DNA of 64,000 nucleotides. It comes from Oligoflexia bacterium (GTDB taxonomy: Bacteria > Bdellovibrionota > Bacteriovoracia > Bacteriovoracales > Bacteriovoracaceae). The notes beneath the pieces were generated by a model. It ran no database searches and had not been told where the DNA came from. It saw only the letters and a list, made by a program, of their open reading frames with translations. Positions 44,761 through 53,632 of this stretch are shown here, piece by piece. Both the position numbers and the translations under genes were made by a program. How positions within the stretch are numbered: the stretch's first letter is position 1; each line of letters begins with the position of its first letter. Where the stretch lies: positions 1 through 64,000 of the forward strand of contig JAAEST010000022.1 in NCBI GenBank assembly GCA_024229115.1, given 5' to 3'.

Positions 44761-45414
44761 ATGAAATCATTAACAATTATTCTTACGCTTTTTATGAGCA
44801 TGTCATTATTTGCTCAAAACAGAAACCGCCAAGAAACACGGGCCTTAAAACTAATCGATAATATCACTCGAAATGCGAATGAAGTTCGCTACCTTGATGA
44901 CATGGCCCTTCGTAGTCTTTTACAAAACTTAAGACAAGCAAAAAGCATTCTTGATGGAGGAGCTCCTGGACCTGTTCCACCAAGACCGAGACCAATTGCA
45001 GTTTGCTCACAAAATAGAAATGGTGACTATCATGCAACCTTTTCTAAAATTAAAAGTTTCGCTTACAGCACATCTGGAATTGATCTAAGCTCAAGTGAAT
45101 CTACCCAATATGCAGGTGAATGGACTAATACTTACCCATGTCATGTTGCTGATGAATTTATCACCAACTTTAAAAGGTTAAAGAAATTTGCTTACAGCAC
45201 AAGTGGATTAGATATGTCGTCATCAGAGTCTGTTCAATACGCGAAGAATAAGATTGAAAGATTTTGCTCAAGCTATGAACTTGAAGCTGAATTTAAACGT
45301 CACTATCAATTTGCCTATAGTACAGGTGGACTTGACCTAAGTGCTTCAGAATCACGTGAATATGCTATCAATCAAGTGGATCGTTTCGCTTTTACATGTA
45401 GAAATTTTCGTTAG
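44761..45414 (+). CDS. Exported protein with three FAYST-GxDxSxSES repeats
   Basis: A 217-residue protein with a signal peptide (to about 19). The N-terminal part is helical, followed by a Pro-rich hinge (70-78). Then come three copies of a ~42-residue unit, each a Cys followed 15-18 residues later by FAYSTSGxDxSSSESxxYA (repeats start at about 100, 143 and 184). Cysteines at 82, 127, 169 and 213 could bridge units. I do not recognise the repeat. GGAGAG precedes the ATG. Confidence 0.7.
   Translation: MKSLTIILTLFMSMSLFAQNRNRQETRALKLIDNITRNANEVRYLDDMALRSLLQNLRQAKSILDGGAPGPVPPRPRPIAVCSQNRNGDYHATFSKIKSFAYSTSGIDLSSSESTQYAGEWTNTYPCHVADEFITNFKRLKKFAYSTSGLDMSSSESVQYAKNKIERFCSSYELEAEFKRHYQFAYSTGGLDLSASESREYAINQVDRFAFTCRNFR
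45058..45366 (+). repeat. Coding tandem repeat (three units of about 125 bp)
   Basis: The DNA encoding the motif FAYST-G-D-S-S-SES-x2-YA recurs at 45058, 45187 and 45310. The copies have diverged at the nucleotide level but keep the protein motif, which indicates selection on the protein rather than recent duplication. Confidence 0.7.
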
Positions 45415-45851
45415 TTTATTAGAGGAAATGATTTACAAAAGTTTTTCATTTCCTCTTCAATTTCTTTTGAAAAGGCAGCTGGGGTATTTGAATCAATATC
45501 TAATTCAGCAACAAAATTTCCCACTTTATCTTGAAGAGGGATTATTAATTCACTCTTTGTCGATAAACTACAAGCAATATGACGAGGATCTGCATTCACA
45601 TCTTCCATGTTTACAACTCGCTCTTCTCTAAGTGCCAGCCCACATAAACCTTTTTCAATTGGAATTCGGGTGTGTTCCGTTTCTTCGCCAATATAAGGAC
45701 CGAGAACGAGATCTGTTGAGTCTGATCCTAAGATATATGTACTTTTAAAATACACCCCAACCCAATCAAAGATTTCTGGATGAAGTGCATGAGCTTCTTT
45801 TACAAAGTTTTCAACTCTAAAATAGTAATCGTTCTTTTCAATTTCCATCAT
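45411..45851 (-). CDS. GAF-domain protein, free methionine-(R)-sulfoxide reductase-like
   Basis: A single GAF domain of 146 residues. The segments PIEKGLCGLALREERVV and HIACSLSTKSELIIPL keep two of the Cys positions used by free Met-(R)-sulfoxide reductases, so reductase activity is plausible. I start at the ATG at 45851, which overlaps the stop of the lipase gene upstream (ATGA type). A slightly longer TTG-started frame exists. Confidence 0.75.
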   Translation of the reverse strand: MMEIEKNDYYFRVENFVKEAHALHPEIFDWVGVYFKSTYILGSDSTDLVLGPYIGEETEHTRIPIEKGLCGLALREERVVNMEDVNADPRHIACSLSTKSELIIPLQDKVGNFVAELDIDSNTPAAFSKEIEEEMKNFCKSFPLIN

Positions 45852-46702
45852 GATTCCCAAATAGAATTCACTGACGCCTTCACATGTTCAAAGTATGGCT
45901 TTCGATACTTTTCAATCTCATTATGAATTTCGTGATAGGCCCCTTCAAATTCGATATAATTAAAAGATTTCTCCACCATGGTGAAATACTTCTTTAGTTG
46001 GGAATAACCTACTATACGATCCTCAGTTCCGACAGAAACAAATGCAGGACAACGAGGTCTTAATGGCCTATTAAACACTCCTGAACTTCCCTTCACCACT
46101 TCAAGAAGAAGCTTCGTATGAAGTTGTAAGAGGTTACGATTATCAGTCACATAATTTTCCTTCACTCTAGGATCATGACTTAAATAATTAAGGTCGAGTA
46201 AACCACCAACTCTGACACTTACAGGAATTTTAGCGAGATTCTTAAAAATTGATTTCGGTGCATATTCAATAAACTTTCCAAGCCCCCCCGCAAAACCGAC
46301 AGGTGGAGCATTCAGATAAACTAATGAAGGATAGGTTTCTTCATCTGCATACTTTTGAATATAACCAGATGTGATAAGTGCTCCCATTGAATGAGCAAAG
46401 AGCACAAACTTATCCATTTTATACCTTTCTTTGAGATAGAAAATAACCTCTTGGAGATCCTTCATATAATCAAAGAAGTCTTCAACATATCCGACTTCTC
46501 CAGTGCTCAATCCATGACCTCTTAAGTCATACTGACAAATATTAAATTTACTACCAAAAAGCTCATATAAATAATCATGCCTCTCTAGGTGTTCGCCTAT
46601 CCCGTGGGTGGCAATTAGCCAAATTTTTGAGCCTTTCTCTCTAATCTGAGTGTGTAACTCTACATTATCTCTTAGCCTTATAAATTGTTTTTCGCGAATC
46701 AT
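45848..46702 (-). CDS. Alpha/beta hydrolase, monoacylglycerol-lipase-like
   Basis: A 284-residue serine hydrolase of the Hydrolase_4 group. Oxyanion segment THGIGEHLERHDYL, nucleophile FAHSMGALITSGY, Asp in GTEDRIVG and His near AYHEIHNE. Family members cleave monoacylglycerols or lysophospholipids. There is no signal peptide. ATG 46702 is preferred over the upstream GTG, with AAAGGGTG before it. It is followed by the GAF protein in a coupled pair. Confidence 0.82.
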   Translation of the reverse strand: MIREKQFIRLRDNVELHTQIREKGSKIWLIATHGIGEHLERHDYLYELFGSKFNICQYDLRGHGLSTGEVGYVEDFFDYMKDLQEVIFYLKERYKMDKFVLFAHSMGALITSGYIQKYADEETYPSLVYLNAPPVGFAGGLGKFIEYAPKSIFKNLAKIPVSVRVGGLLDLNYLSHDPRVKENYVTDNRNLLQLHTKLLLEVVKGSSGVFNRPLRPRCPAFVSVGTEDRIVGYSQLKKYFTMVEKSFNYIEFEGAYHEIHNEIEKYRKPYFEHVKASVNSIWES

Positions 46703-46781
46703 ATGCACCCTTTATTCTAATTACTCTTTAGTGTACACTTAGTTTTGATTTTTCGACAAAGATTTATGAGGCCAAATACAT

Positions 46782-47159
46782 ATGATGTACTGTCCAACAT
46801 GTTTTAATAATTCTCTTCACTTTGATGATAAAGGTGTAATCGATATTATTATCAATAAGAAGCAAATGGATGCTGGCCGAATCATCTATAATCTCGACCC
46901 CGCGGAAAGAGATAAAATGCTCATGGAGTTTGCTAAAAAGCTTGATGAGTTTTTTAAGTGGTATTCAAATTTCCAAAATAAAGAACCACTCTGTCATGTT
47001 GAATTAGTCACCTCTGCTGTGAAATGTGACTCTGGTTGTAAGATGCCAACTAATCTTAAAACATCGGTAATCGATTCTATTATACCTGTTAGTTTAATTC
47101 GCGATGAGTTTGGTCGACTTGGACAAAAGTATAATTTAGAAATAGAATTGAAAATATGA
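46782..47159 (+). CDS. Small cysteine-rich (possibly zinc-binding) protein
   Basis: A 125-residue protein with CPTCF at the N-terminus and CDSGC near residue 88, a likely four-Cys zinc site. The rest is helical. No family recognised. Its stop overlaps the ATG of the CDF transporter gene (ATGA), so it may be a cytoplasmic partner or regulator of metal transport, by context only. Confidence 0.6.
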   Translation: MMYCPTCFNNSLHFDDKGVIDIIINKKQMDAGRIIYNLDPAERDKMLMEFAKKLDEFFKWYSNFQNKEPLCHVELVTSAVKCDSGCKMPTNLKTSVIDSIIPVSLIRDEFGRLGQKYNLEIELKI

Positions 47160-48322
47160 ATCACCACCATCACATTTCTACGGGCGAACGTAACTCTGAA
47201 GCAAAGAAAGTTACGATTATTGGATCTATTTTTGATTTCCTCTTAGGTGTTGGAAAAATTCTGGCTGGATTTTTCTACAACTCACATGCTCTTATTATTG
47301 ATGGTATTCACAGTTTTACAGATGTCTTTACAGATATCTTTGTAGTCGCCATTTCACATTACAGTAATCAAGAACCTGATGAAGAACATCCCTATGGGCA
47401 TGAAAAGTTTGAGACCCTTGGGACTGTTGCCATGGGAGCTATACTTCTCGCCACAGCAGGAGCTTTACTCTATGAAACAATTGAGAGACTTTTTGCTGTA
47501 AAAGAAGCTGTCATCCCTGGAAAGCCTGCTCTTGCGATGGCCTTTCTTTCTATTTTAGTTAAAGAATTTCTCTATCATTATACTCGTCGAGTTGGAGAGA
47601 AAATCAATAGCTCACTCTTAATAGCCAATGCTTGGCATAGTCGTACAGATGCGATTTCTTCTATCGTCGTTCTTGGTGGTATCATACTTAGTTACTTTGG
47701 CTATTCTTACTTTGATGATATTGCCGCTATCATTGTGGCCATTTTTATTGGAAAAATTGGTTGGGACTTCTTAACAGATAGCTTAGGAGAATTGGCCGAA
47801 AGTAGTATTGATAGTGATAAAGTAGATGAAATTGAAAAATCTATTCTTAAAATTGATGGCGTGAAAGGATGTCACAATTTAAGAACAAGAAAGATGGGAC
47901 ACAAAACTTTAATCGATGTGAATATTGAAGTTGATGAGTTCATTACGGTTTCGGAAGGTCATGAAATAAGCTCTTGGGTGGCCAAATTTCTAACTGACAA
48001 CTATCAAGATGTAACAGATGTTACAGTTCATACAGATGTCGAAGACGATATGGATGATAATTATCAACACACTTTTACAGGATTACTTCCACTAAGATCT
48101 GGTGTCATTTCAATGCTTGAAACTTGCTGGAAAGACCTCCCCGTTTTTGAAGATGCTCCCTTTATTAAACTTCACTATATCGGTAGAAGAATAAATGTAG
48201 ACCTACTTTATCGCTGTCAACCACAAGTCAAAGAAGAAATTCTTAATGAAAAAGTAAAACAAGTAGAATGGCTAGGTGAAGTTAAGATTTGGACTTCTTA
48301 CGAAGACCAGCCTGCTCCATAA
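47156..48322 (+). CDS. Cation diffusion facilitator (CDF) metal transporter
   Basis: A 388-residue CDF with six membrane helices and the metal sites DGIHSFTDVFTD (helix 2) and HSRTDAISS (helix 5). A cytoplasmic metal-sensing domain starts near 210, and an extra ~90-residue C-terminal extension follows. A His cluster opens the protein (NHHHH). The family exports Zn, Fe or Mn in exchange for protons. Its last 41 bases overlap the convergent lipase gene. Confidence 0.9.
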   Translation: MNHHHHISTGERNSEAKKVTIIGSIFDFLLGVGKILAGFFYNSHALIIDGIHSFTDVFTDIFVVAISHYSNQEPDEEHPYGHEKFETLGTVAMGAILLATAGALLYETIERLFAVKEAVIPGKPALAMAFLSILVKEFLYHYTRRVGEKINSSLLIANAWHSRTDAISSIVVLGGIILSYFGYSYFDDIAAIIVAIFIGKIGWDFLTDSLGELAESSIDSDKVDEIEKSILKIDGVKGCHNLRTRKMGHKTLIDVNIEVDEFITVSEGHEISSWVAKFLTDNYQDVTDVTVHTDVEDDMDDNYQHTFTGLLPLRSGVISMLETCWKDLPVFEDAPFIKLHYIGRRINVDLLYRCQPQVKEEILNEKVKQVEWLGEVKIWTSYEDQPAP

Positions 48323-49289
48323 AAAACGTTCGAAGCTGCACTAAGGCCTTGCCTCTCAGTTCTTCCTGCTCTTGAAAAATCTCGTGCTTAGCATTTTTAA
48401 ACTTAAGAATTTTACAATTAGGGAGACTCAAGCAAAGTTTATTCTGTCGTGAGTTATCAACTAAAGCATCTTTACCTGCTTGAAGTAACATCATAGGAAT
48501 TGCAATTTTCTTTCTATTCTTCCAAACATTTCGACCAGCTTTTATTGATTCTTTTAACCATTGAATTGTTGGTGGTCCATGAATGAGCTGAGGATAGCTA
48601 TTAATCAATTGTCTCATCTGAGTGAAACGCATATGACAATGAGTCAGTGGATTTTCCGAAAAATCTTTTTCCGCTCTCTTAATCTCATAAACTTTCTTTT
48701 CCCCACGACCAAAAGCAGTCAACAAAGTAGAAAGAAATAAAGCCCCTAACTCTGGCACTCTCCCAGTATCAATTTTTAACATTGGACTGGAGATAAATGC
48801 AGCTTGAAATAATTCAGGATTTTTAACAAGAGCATTAAGCCCAATAAGTGATCCCATTGAATGAGCAAAGAGAAATTGGTGTTTATATTTTAAACCTTCA
48901 TGAAGTGAAAAATAATCATCCATCACATTCTTCAAGTCTGTTGAATAATCATCAAACTTTTGAACATGACCTTTATGTGGATTATGACATAAACGTGAAC
49001 TAAAGCCCTGCCCTCTATGATCAAGAACTAGAAAATCAAATGGAAGATCCCATAATTCGTAAATGAGCTCACTATATTTGATACTTGATTCACTTCGACC
49101 TGGAGAAATTACGATCAAAGCTACACTCTTATTTCTTTTAAAGAATCTATAATGGACATGATGCGGACCATCACAAGAAAGGAACCGAGATTCCCCTTCG
49201 CTCTGATAAAGACTCAGTGCGTTCTTGATTTTATCATCGAATGTGACTTGCTCATTAAGTGCAATGGCCGTTGAACCATCAAATGGCAT
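48282..49289 (-). CDS. Alpha/beta hydrolase, lysophospholipase L2 (PldB)-like
   Basis: A 335-residue hydrolase: DHRGQGFSSRL, nucleophile FAHSMGSLIGLNA, Asp in AGKDALVDN and terminal His in NAKHEIFQE. This pattern matches lysophospholipase L2 and related monoacylglycerol lipases. There is no signal peptide. It is a second lipase near the one at 45848, with similar layout but low identity. Monocistronic. Confidence 0.82.
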   Translation of the reverse strand: MPFDGSTAIALNEQVTFDDKIKNALSLYQSEGESRFLSCDGPHHVHYRFFKRNKSVALIVISPGRSESSIKYSELIYELWDLPFDFLVLDHRGQGFSSRLCHNPHKGHVQKFDDYSTDLKNVMDDYFSLHEGLKYKHQFLFAHSMGSLIGLNALVKNPELFQAAFISSPMLKIDTGRVPELGALFLSTLLTAFGRGEKKVYEIKRAEKDFSENPLTHCHMRFTQMRQLINSYPQLIHGPPTIQWLKESIKAGRNVWKNRKKIAIPMMLLQAGKDALVDNSRQNKLCLSLPNCKILKFKNAKHEIFQEQEELRGKALVQLRTFFMEQAGLRKKSKS

Positions 49290-49464
49290 TCGTCCTCCCT
49301 CAAACTTTCAGTACTATAATTTTAATCGGGTTTTCAGATACGCCAAAGGGGGTGCAATATTTGCTTAAAAGTAAGGAAAAATAATTTAGCGTCAATAAAT
49401 TGGAAGGTCTCAATATCATTAACATAATCCTAATAAAACTAGATCATTTTTGTCGAAATAATAT

Positions 49465-49494
49465 TTGTCTTTTCGGTTCAAGGCCCACTAAAAT
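49465..49494 (+). promoter_or_regulatory. Probable promoter of the exported nuclease/NADAR operon
   Basis: TTGTCT (49465-49470), an 18-base spacer and TAAAAT (49489-49494), about 30 bases before the nuclease ATG, which has AAGGAG before it. The fit to a sigma-70-type promoter is fair. Confidence 0.45.
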
Positions 49495-49524
49495 TATTAG
49501 GTAAAAGAAATAAGGAGATTTCTT

Positions 49525-50607
49525 ATGTTTACGGACAAGAAAGTCTGGCTGGCGGTTTTGCTATTTATCACTCTTGGTAGTGTTCATTCTAAACAAATAG
49601 TTTCAGTGATGAGTTACAACGCAGAGAACCTGTTTGATACAAAACACGACGAAGGGAAAAAAGATTTCACTTACCTCCCACTCGCAACGAAAAGAAGTAA
49701 TCCTGAATTCCTAGAAGCATGTCGAAGAATGAGAAATTCTTACTACAGACATAATTGCTTAACTATCGACTGGACGGAATCAGTTCTTAATCAAAAAATT
49801 AAAAACTTGGCCCGAGTAATTAAAGACTCTAATAACGGAAACTCTCCTGATATTTTAGTTCTTCAAGAAGTTGAAAATATCAATGTTCTTACTCAACTAA
49901 GAGATCGTGGGCTTGCTAAAGAAGGATACACAGAAGTCATCCTTATAGAAGGACCAGACTCAAGAGGAATCGATGTGGGAATTCTTTCTAAAGTTCCTCT
50001 CGCAGAAAAACCAAAGCTTCACCTTGTTGACCTTGGAGATAGAAACACTCGTGGTGTTCTTGAAGCGACATTTCAAGTTGGAAAAAATAAGCTAACTGTT
50101 CTTGGGAATCACTGGCCAAGCCAAATGAATAGTGATGAATCAAGAGTAAAAGCGGCAAAGAGGATGTTAGAAGCTGCTAAAGAAAGAAGAAATCCTGTAG
50201 TCGTAACTGGTGACTTCAACACTGCTCCTTCAGATGATCCAAATGCAATCGAAGATTATATGCTTGATCCAACGAGAGATCTTTATTTCTTTGATGGGGA
50301 GTGGGAAGCTTACGGAGAATACCGTGGAACTCACCACTATAGAGGTAAGTGGACGTCACTAGATAGAATTTTTATTCTTGAGAAGACTATGCAATCAGGT
50401 TGTCGTCTTTGGTGGGGTTCATGTTTTGATCCACTATGGAATACATTTAAAATTATTAAAAAAGAATATATGTTAGAGGACGTAACATTTACTGATAATA
50501 ACGGCGATATAGTTACATATGAAGGTGTTCCTAATCGATTTGACCCTAAAACTGGAGAAGGTTATTCGGATCACTTACCTGTTCTGATGAAGTTCCAGTT
50601 TAGATAA
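49525..50607 (+). CDS. Secreted EEP-family nuclease (paralogue)
   Basis: A 360-residue exported nuclease of the endonuclease/exonuclease/phosphatase fold: signal peptide to about residue 22, then YNAENLFD, QEVEN (catalytic Glu), GNHWPSQMN, TGDFNTAPS and SDHLP. It shares the block ENLFDxxHDEGKxDxTYLP with the protein at 37530, so the two are paralogues. It opens an operon whose next two products are also exported. Its target is probably extracellular or prey nucleic acid, by inference. Confidence 0.87.
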   Translation: MFTDKKVWLAVLLFITLGSVHSKQIVSVMSYNAENLFDTKHDEGKKDFTYLPLATKRSNPEFLEACRRMRNSYYRHNCLTIDWTESVLNQKIKNLARVIKDSNNGNSPDILVLQEVENINVLTQLRDRGLAKEGYTEVILIEGPDSRGIDVGILSKVPLAEKPKLHLVDLGDRNTRGVLEATFQVGKNKLTVLGNHWPSQMNSDESRVKAAKRMLEAAKERRNPVVVTGDFNTAPSDDPNAIEDYMLDPTRDLYFFDGEWEAYGEYRGTHHYRGKWTSLDRIFILEKTMQSGCRLWWGSCFDPLWNTFKIIKKEYMLEDVTFTDNNGDIVTYEGVPNRFDPKTGEGYSDHLPVLMKFQFR

Positions 50608-50617
50608 AAGCTAAACT

Positions 50618-51262
50618 ATGAAAAGATCTCTTTTGGCCATCTTCATTGGCTCGTTAATTTCAACATTAACTTATGCAAAATACCCTCGTAGCTGGTGGAA
50701 ATTCATTCCACCAAATGGGGCTCCTAGTTGGGAAATTCTTCCTCAAGAAGCAAAACGCGGAGAAGTCATTCTTTCTAAAAGAACTGAACTTGGAATCTTT
50801 AGTAATCTTGCAGAATCTCCTTTCACTCTCGACGGACAAAGATATGGAAGCATTGAAGGTCTGTGGCAAGGAATGAAGTATCCTGATCCGAAACTTAAGA
50901 ATGATCCAAGAAAAGAGATTGAATATCCTTATAGTCGTGAAGAAGTTTACGCTTTAAGTGGATGGCCTTCAAAAGAAGCTGGAAACTTAGCGAATGAAAT
51001 CAATTACGATAATGATATTGATTGGATTAATTATGGTGATCACAGATTCAACTATGTCGATGGGGCTGAAGGAAGTGAATTTCACCTTGAGTTAATCACA
51101 CGTGCAATGCGTGCTAAGATTAATCAGAACCCTGAAATCAAAAAACTTTTAAGAAAGACAAAAGGTCTTAAGTTAAAGCCAGATCACTATATGGGAGAGG
51201 ACGTTCCTCCTTCTTTTAAATACCATGAAATCTTAATGCATATCCGCGATAGCGAGTTATAA
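50618..51262 (+). CDS. Exported NADAR (YbiA-like) domain protein
   Basis: A 214-residue protein with a signal peptide ending near TYA (residue 20), then a NADAR fold: FSNLAESPFTLDGQRYGS (61-78), the conserved Glu80 in SIEGLWQGMKY, and the C-terminal helices AMRAKINQNPEIKKLLRKT and ILMHIRDSEL. NADAR proteins are N-glycosidases acting on ADP-ribose-like or riboflavin-pathway compounds, normally in the cytoplasm; an export signal is unusual. It lies ten bases after the nuclease and 17 before the phosphodiesterase. Confidence 0.82.
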   Translation: MKRSLLAIFIGSLISTLTYAKYPRSWWKFIPPNGAPSWEILPQEAKRGEVILSKRTELGIFSNLAESPFTLDGQRYGSIEGLWQGMKYPDPKLKNDPRKEIEYPYSREEVYALSGWPSKEAGNLANEINYDNDIDWINYGDHRFNYVDGAEGSEFHLELITRAMRAKINQNPEIKKLLRKTKGLKLKPDHYMGEDVPPSFKYHEILMHIRDSEL

Positions 51263-51279
51263 AGAAAACGAGTTATAAA

Positions 51280-52539
51280 ATGAAAAAGACATTATTACTA
51301 AGCCTACTACTTTCACTAGTGTTCACCGTTTCGTGTGAGACGAGACAGAAGGTTGCCAACAGTAATTACAATAAAACAAACTCTGCCCAAGCAATGAAGA
51401 AGCCCTATGTGCTTATGATTTCAATCGATGGCTATAGATATGATTACACTCAAATGTATAATCCAAAGAATATTTCACGCTTCATTAGTGAAGGAACTTA
51501 CTCAAAAGGTCTAATCCCGATCTTCCCAAGTAAAACTTTTCCTAATCACTACTCTATCGTAACAGGAATGCGTGCAAATAAGCATGGGATTGTGGCCAAT
51601 AAATTTTGGGATACAAAGAGACAAGCACTTTATAAGCTTGGAGATAGTTCAACAACTCAAGATGGTTCTTGGTATCAAGGAACTCCTCTATGGATTGCCG
51701 CTGAAAACCAAGGGATGATCTCTGCAAGTTTCTTTTGGGTTGGAAGTGATGCTGACATCCAAGGAAAGCACCCTACTTACTACTATAACTACGATGGACG
51801 AATTGATCATGATACAAGAATCAATCAAGTTGTTGATTGGTTCAAACTTCCGGCTGAGAAAAGACCACATTTTGTGACTCTCTACTTTAGTGACGTTGAT
51901 TCTGCTGGGCACAGATATGGTCCAGAAAGTGTTGAAGTAAAAGATGCTATTGAGAAAGTAGATAATAGTCTTGGAAAATTATTTGCGGGTCTTAAAGAAT
52001 TAAACCTTCCGATCAATATTATTATCGTTTCTGATCATGGGATGCAGGAAATTAAACCGAGCAAGAATATTTATCTTGAAGACTATATCGACGTGAAGAA
52101 TGAGGGAATTAAGATTGTTGGTCGAGGACCACACTCTATTCTCTACATTAAAGATAAAGATCTTTTAAAAGAAACTTACCGTAAATTAAGAAAAGCTCCT
52201 CATATGAGAGTCCTTAAGACCAATAAACTTCCAAAGAGATATGGATATAAAGGAAGCCCGAGAACTGGTGACCTAGTTATAGATGTCGAAGCTGGTTACT
52301 ATATGTATATTGAAAAACCAACTCGTCCAGGAACTGGCGGGACTCATGGTTATGATCCGGCATTGGTTAAAAATATGAGAGGTATTTTCTATGCCAAAGG
52401 TCCAAACTTAAAACCTAGAGGACGCATCAAGGCCTTTGAAAATATTCACATCTACCCAATGGTTATGAATCTCCTAGGGCTAGAGATCACTGAAGATATC
52501 GATGGTGATCCTAAAGTTCTTCGTAAACTTTTAAAATAA
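51280..52539 (+). CDS. Lipoprotein nucleotide pyrophosphatase/phosphodiesterase (NPP-like)
   Basis: A 419-residue alkaline-phosphatase superfamily enzyme with a lipoprotein signal (FTVSC, Cys19). Metal ligands are Asp50 (SIDGYRYDY), the nucleophile Thr86 (PSKTFPNHYS), a DVDSAGHRYGP site, SDHGMQ, and GTHGYDP. This is the NPP pattern, which cleaves NAD, nucleotide sugars and dinucleotides to nucleoside monophosphates. It is last in the operon with the nuclease and NADAR protein. All three act outside the cytoplasm. Confidence 0.9.
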   Translation: MKKTLLLSLLLSLVFTVSCETRQKVANSNYNKTNSAQAMKKPYVLMISIDGYRYDYTQMYNPKNISRFISEGTYSKGLIPIFPSKTFPNHYSIVTGMRANKHGIVANKFWDTKRQALYKLGDSSTTQDGSWYQGTPLWIAAENQGMISASFFWVGSDADIQGKHPTYYYNYDGRIDHDTRINQVVDWFKLPAEKRPHFVTLYFSDVDSAGHRYGPESVEVKDAIEKVDNSLGKLFAGLKELNLPINIIIVSDHGMQEIKPSKNIYLEDYIDVKNEGIKIVGRGPHSILYIKDKDLLKETYRKLRKAPHMRVLKTNKLPKRYGYKGSPRTGDLVIDVEAGYYMYIEKPTRPGTGGTHGYDPALVKNMRGIFYAKGPNLKPRGRIKAFENIHIYPMVMNLLGLEITEDIDGDPKVLRKLLK

Positions 52540-53502
52540 GAACTTCGAATACCCCATAAAAGGAGCTGTTAAAACAGCTCCTACAAAAACAACAATACAG
52601 AAAATCAGATCCGCTAAAATCATCACTTTCTTATCATCATAATTCTTAGCTTCTAAAACCTTCGCTGTTTGCTTTCTTGATAACCATGCAAGGGTGAGAA
52701 GCCCTACTAGTGAAAAGAAACCTGTAGCGGCATAACCAATAAAGCCACTTCTCTCAAATTGGTTTACTTCAACGTCGTTATTCTTTTCTTTTATATAGAT
52801 TTTTTTAATCACAACCTTCTCTTTCACTTCAGGCTCAATAACTTCTCCGGCCTTACCAAGGGCAGATTTTTTTACCTTTTTTCGACCTTTCATAAAACGA
52901 CTAAAAGCCGGTCTATTATCTGTTGCATTAGCTTCAACTTGAAAGCGAACCTCAACATTATTACCGACGAGCCAGCCTCCTTGATCTAAGGCCTTATTCC
53001 AATTAAGTCCTACTTTCTGCCTTTCAATATTTGTCGTTCCTGAAAAAAAGAAAATCATTTTCTTTGGGTCCCACGCATCTTGATCAGAACCTTTCCACTT
53101 AACATTGAGAATGAGAGGGTGATCTTTTCCTTTAATATTTAGAAAGCCCTTCACTTTTTGAAGCTTTCCTTCTTTGTAAAGATAGTCTTTACCTTCAAAG
53201 GTTACGTACCTAAATTTATTAACATCAAAGAAGTCACTTTGTTTTAAGTGACGATCTCTTTTCTTATCAGCGGTATCAATTGATTTCACATCAATCTCAA
53301 TAAAGAGATCCTTTACCTTCTTTGTTTTCTCATCGAAATCAAAAGTCCCTTTAAATTTTTTAAATCTCCCTTCTACTTCACCTAGTTTCATGTAAGTTGT
53401 TTTAAAAATAATGGAAGAATGCTCACTATTAATTTCAAAAGACTTGGAGAAAGCTTCAGTTGTGAAAAACAAAAGAATAAGAGTAAGAATTATAGATTTC
53501 AT
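52531..53502 (-). CDS. YceI-family protein with membrane-anchoring C-terminus
   Basis: A 323-residue protein: signal peptide, then a YceI lipocalin-like barrel (about 20-190) with SEHSSIIFKTTYMKLGEVEG and LKQSDFFDVNKFRYVTFEG. YceI barrels bind isoprenoid or amide lipids. Unlike ordinary YceI, which ends there, it continues with a basic linker and two membrane helices (about 255-275 and 295-318). That places the barrel at the periplasmic face of a membrane. Confidence 0.82.
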   Translation of the reverse strand: MKSIILTLILLFFTTEAFSKSFEINSEHSSIIFKTTYMKLGEVEGRFKKFKGTFDFDEKTKKVKDLFIEIDVKSIDTADKKRDRHLKQSDFFDVNKFRYVTFEGKDYLYKEGKLQKVKGFLNIKGKDHPLILNVKWKGSDQDAWDPKKMIFFFSGTTNIERQKVGLNWNKALDQGGWLVGNNVEVRFQVEANATDNRPAFSRFMKGRKKVKKSALGKAGEVIEPEVKEKVVIKKIYIKEKNNDVEVNQFERSGFIGYAATGFFSLVGLLTLAWLSRKQTAKVLEAKNYDDKKVMILADLIFCIVVFVGAVLTAPFMGYSKFLF

Positions 53503-53632
53503 TTTTGACCTCGGAATAGATTCCTAGAATCTGCCAATATTCTGAGTCAGTCAAATTGGCCATTTTACTGTCTAACTTGTTGAATTATCGTTTTTCCTAA
53601 GGAAAATACTCAAGTTTACCGATAATGAAACT

